Shown: positions 5,923 through 6,820 of the stretch, one piece after another
Position numbering within the stretch: position 1 is the first letter of the stretch
How the letters are laid out: every line of letters starts with the position of its first letter
Origin: an uncultured Clostridium sp.
GTDB taxonomy: Bacteria > Bacillota > Clostridia > TANB77 > CAG-508
Assembly (NCBI GenBank): GCA_947426875.1
Contig: CANEFU010000063.1
Coordinates: 1-6,820, forward strand
Reading direction: 5' to 3'
Length of the DNA: 6,820 nt
Notes under the pieces: model-generated
The model's input: the letters and a program-made list of their open reading frames with translations, nothing else
Database searches by the model: none
Told to the model about the DNA's origin: nothing
Position numbers and translations under genes: made by a program

Positions 5923-6732
5923 TTATTTAAATTTTTTTGAATGTAGGATAAATTTTTCTAATAATAGTACTGCTGCATACATAATACCGGCCACAATGCC
6001 TAATATAATCACACTCGTCATAACTAAATCTAATTTAAATACTTGCCCTCCATATACAATTAGATAGCCAAGTCCTGCCTTTGATACTAAGAATTCTCCT
6101 GATATAACTCCTACTAATGAAAGTCCTATATTGACTTTTAAAGAGTTAATAAAGGTAGATAAATTAGCTGGTATAATAATTTTAGTCAGTATTTGCCATT
6201 TACTTGCCTTAAAGGTTCTTGCCATTTTAATGACTTCTTTATCTGTTTTTAAAAAACCATTTAGGTTTTCAAGAATCGTAACAATTAAAGAGATAGCTAC
6301 TGCCATTACTACGATAGCTGGTGTTCCTGCCCCTACCCATATGATAATGACTGGTCCTAAGGCTACTTTAGGCAGACTATTTAATACTACTAAATATGGT
6401 TCTGCCACTTTGGATAGAAAATCTGACCACCATAAAATAATAGCAATTATGATACCTAATCCTGTTCCTAATAGAAATCCAACTACTGTTTCATATACAG
6501 TAACACCAATATGTCTCATCAAATCATTTGAGCTTAAATTCATAAAAGTGTTCCATATTCTACTTGGCTGGCTCATGATAAAACTATCTATTATTTTTTG
6601 ATTTGCTAGTATCTCCCAGACAGCAAGAAATCCAACTAGTATAGCTATTTGTGTTAAGAATACTAGATATTTTTTATATTTTATATTTTTTAAATATTGT
6701 TTTCTTTCTTTTGATATCATTAATTTATTCAT
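5923..6732 (-). CDS. ABC transporter permease, SsuC/TauC-like (binding-protein-dependent)
   Basis: An integral membrane protein of 269 residues from the ATG at 6732, with about six hydrophobic segments. The first is VFLTQIAILVGFLAVWEIL; others cover VVGFLLGTGLGIIIAIILW, ALGPVIIIWVGAG, AIVVMAVAISLIVTIL, GLSLVGVISGEFLV and VMTSVIILGIVAGIM. The EAA loop that docks on the ATPase is KMARTFKASKWQILTKIIIP (residues 169-188); the family's usual Gly (ARTLGAS) is Lys here. PYLVVLNSLPKVALGPVIIIW is typical of the SsuC/TauC/ThiX group. ATG at 6732 is preferred over in-frame TTG (6741) and GTG (6738) because AAGGAG at 6748-6743 is 10 bases from the ATG but only 1 and 4 bases from the others. The start overlaps the ATPase stop by eight bases, implying coupled translation. 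Confidence 0.9.
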   Translation of the reverse strand: MNKLMISKERKQYLKNIKYKKYLVFLTQIAILVGFLAVWEILANQKIIDSFIMSQPSRIWNTFMNLSSNDLMRHIGVTVYETVVGFLLGTGLGIIIAIILWWSDFLSKVAEPYLVVLNSLPKVALGPVIIIWVGAGTPAIVVMAVAISLIVTILENLNGFLKTDKEVIKMARTFKASKWQILTKIIIPANLSTFINSLKVNIGLSLVGVISGEFLVSKAGLGYLIVYGGQVFKLDLVMTSVIILGIVAGIMYAAVLLLEKFILHSKKFK

Positions 6733-6820
6733 CCACACCAAGCTCCTTCCATAAAGTATTAAAATACTGGCTAAATTTAGGACTTTCTCTACAATTAATA
6801 GGATTTCTATTTTCCATTTC
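6725..6820 (-). CDS. C-terminal end of ABC transporter ATP-binding protein, SsuB/TauB-like (5' part outside window)
   Basis: A frame open from the window edge runs 31 codons to TAA at 6727-6725. The translated tail is EMENRNPINCRESPKFSQ, then YFNTLWKELGVDE. SsuB/TauB-type ATPases commonly end in this way, with a proline-containing segment, a charged 'SPEF'-like stretch and a helical '.L..EL' tail. None of the nucleotide-binding motifs lie in the window, so the call rests on this tail and on the directly adjoining permease. Its stop overlaps the permease ATG by eight bases, a standard arrangement for ABC importer operons. The order ATPase, permease, binding protein is seen here. Confidence 0.7.
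   Translation of the reverse strand, partial: EMENRNPINCRESPKFSQYFNTLWKELGVDE
6743..6748 (-). promoter_or_regulatory. Ribosome binding site of the permease, inside the ATPase coding end
   Basis: AAGGAG on the minus strand encodes part of the ATPase C-terminus (Trp-Lys-Glu) and lies 10 bases before the permease ATG. It decides between three possible in-frame starts and shows that the permease is translated directly behind the ATPase. Confidence 0.65.

Noticed and set aside
6131..6601. Plus-strand frame of 156 codons
   Set aside because: Antisense to the permease transmembrane segments and EAA loop; no family resemblance or start signal.
6732..6741. Upstream TTG or GTG starts for the permease
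   Set aside because: They lie only one and four bases from the AAGGAG site, too close for efficient initiation; the ATG is ten bases away.

Overview
The window is AT-rich DNA in which every supported gene lies on the minus strand. Low base composition, strong AGGAGG-type ribosome binding sites, TTGACA/TATAAT-type promoters, an Xre-type regulator and a pilin-like protein with a 'GITLIALVITIIVLLILAG' N-terminus all point to a low-GC Firmicute. The Clostridia, perhaps a gut lineage, are most likely. This is inferred from sequence style; no taxonomic marker was compared.

In transcription order (right to left): 6820-4736 is a nitrate/sulfonate/taurine/HMP-type ABC importer. It comprises the last 31 codons of the ATPase, a permease whose start overlaps the ATPase stop, a 153-bp inverted-repeat element, and a substrate-binding protein. 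The binding-protein stop codon sits inside a second, shorter hairpin that shares an 11-nt core (TTTGGGGACGG) with the first element. From 4735 to 4599 are that hairpin and a very good sigma-A promoter. It drives a small Xre-family HTH regulator (4598-4266), followed 58 nt later by smc (4207-694). As written, smc is split by a +1 frame change near 3222 into an N-terminal 343-codon frame and a C-terminal 850-codon frame; together they give one normal-length SMC of about 1170 residues. A terminator hairpin follows the smc stop. Next comes a separate sigma-A promoter and a type IV pilin-like protein that runs off the left edge, still open at base 1.

The importer genes would act together: the binding protein captures a small solute outside the membrane, the permease dimer forms the channel, and the ATPase powers transport. 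The substrate cannot be fixed from sequence alone. SMC compacts and segregates chromosomes with ScpA/ScpB; those genes and the usual neighbours rnc and ftsY are not in the window. No stretch longer than 300 bases lacks a gene; the largest gaps are 179, 158 and 137 bases, all described below. No tRNA, rRNA, CRISPR array, transposase or recognisable riboswitch was seen. I did not find a convincing new multi-gene system. The most unusual items are the two related hairpin elements bracketing the binding-protein gene and the frameshift in smc.
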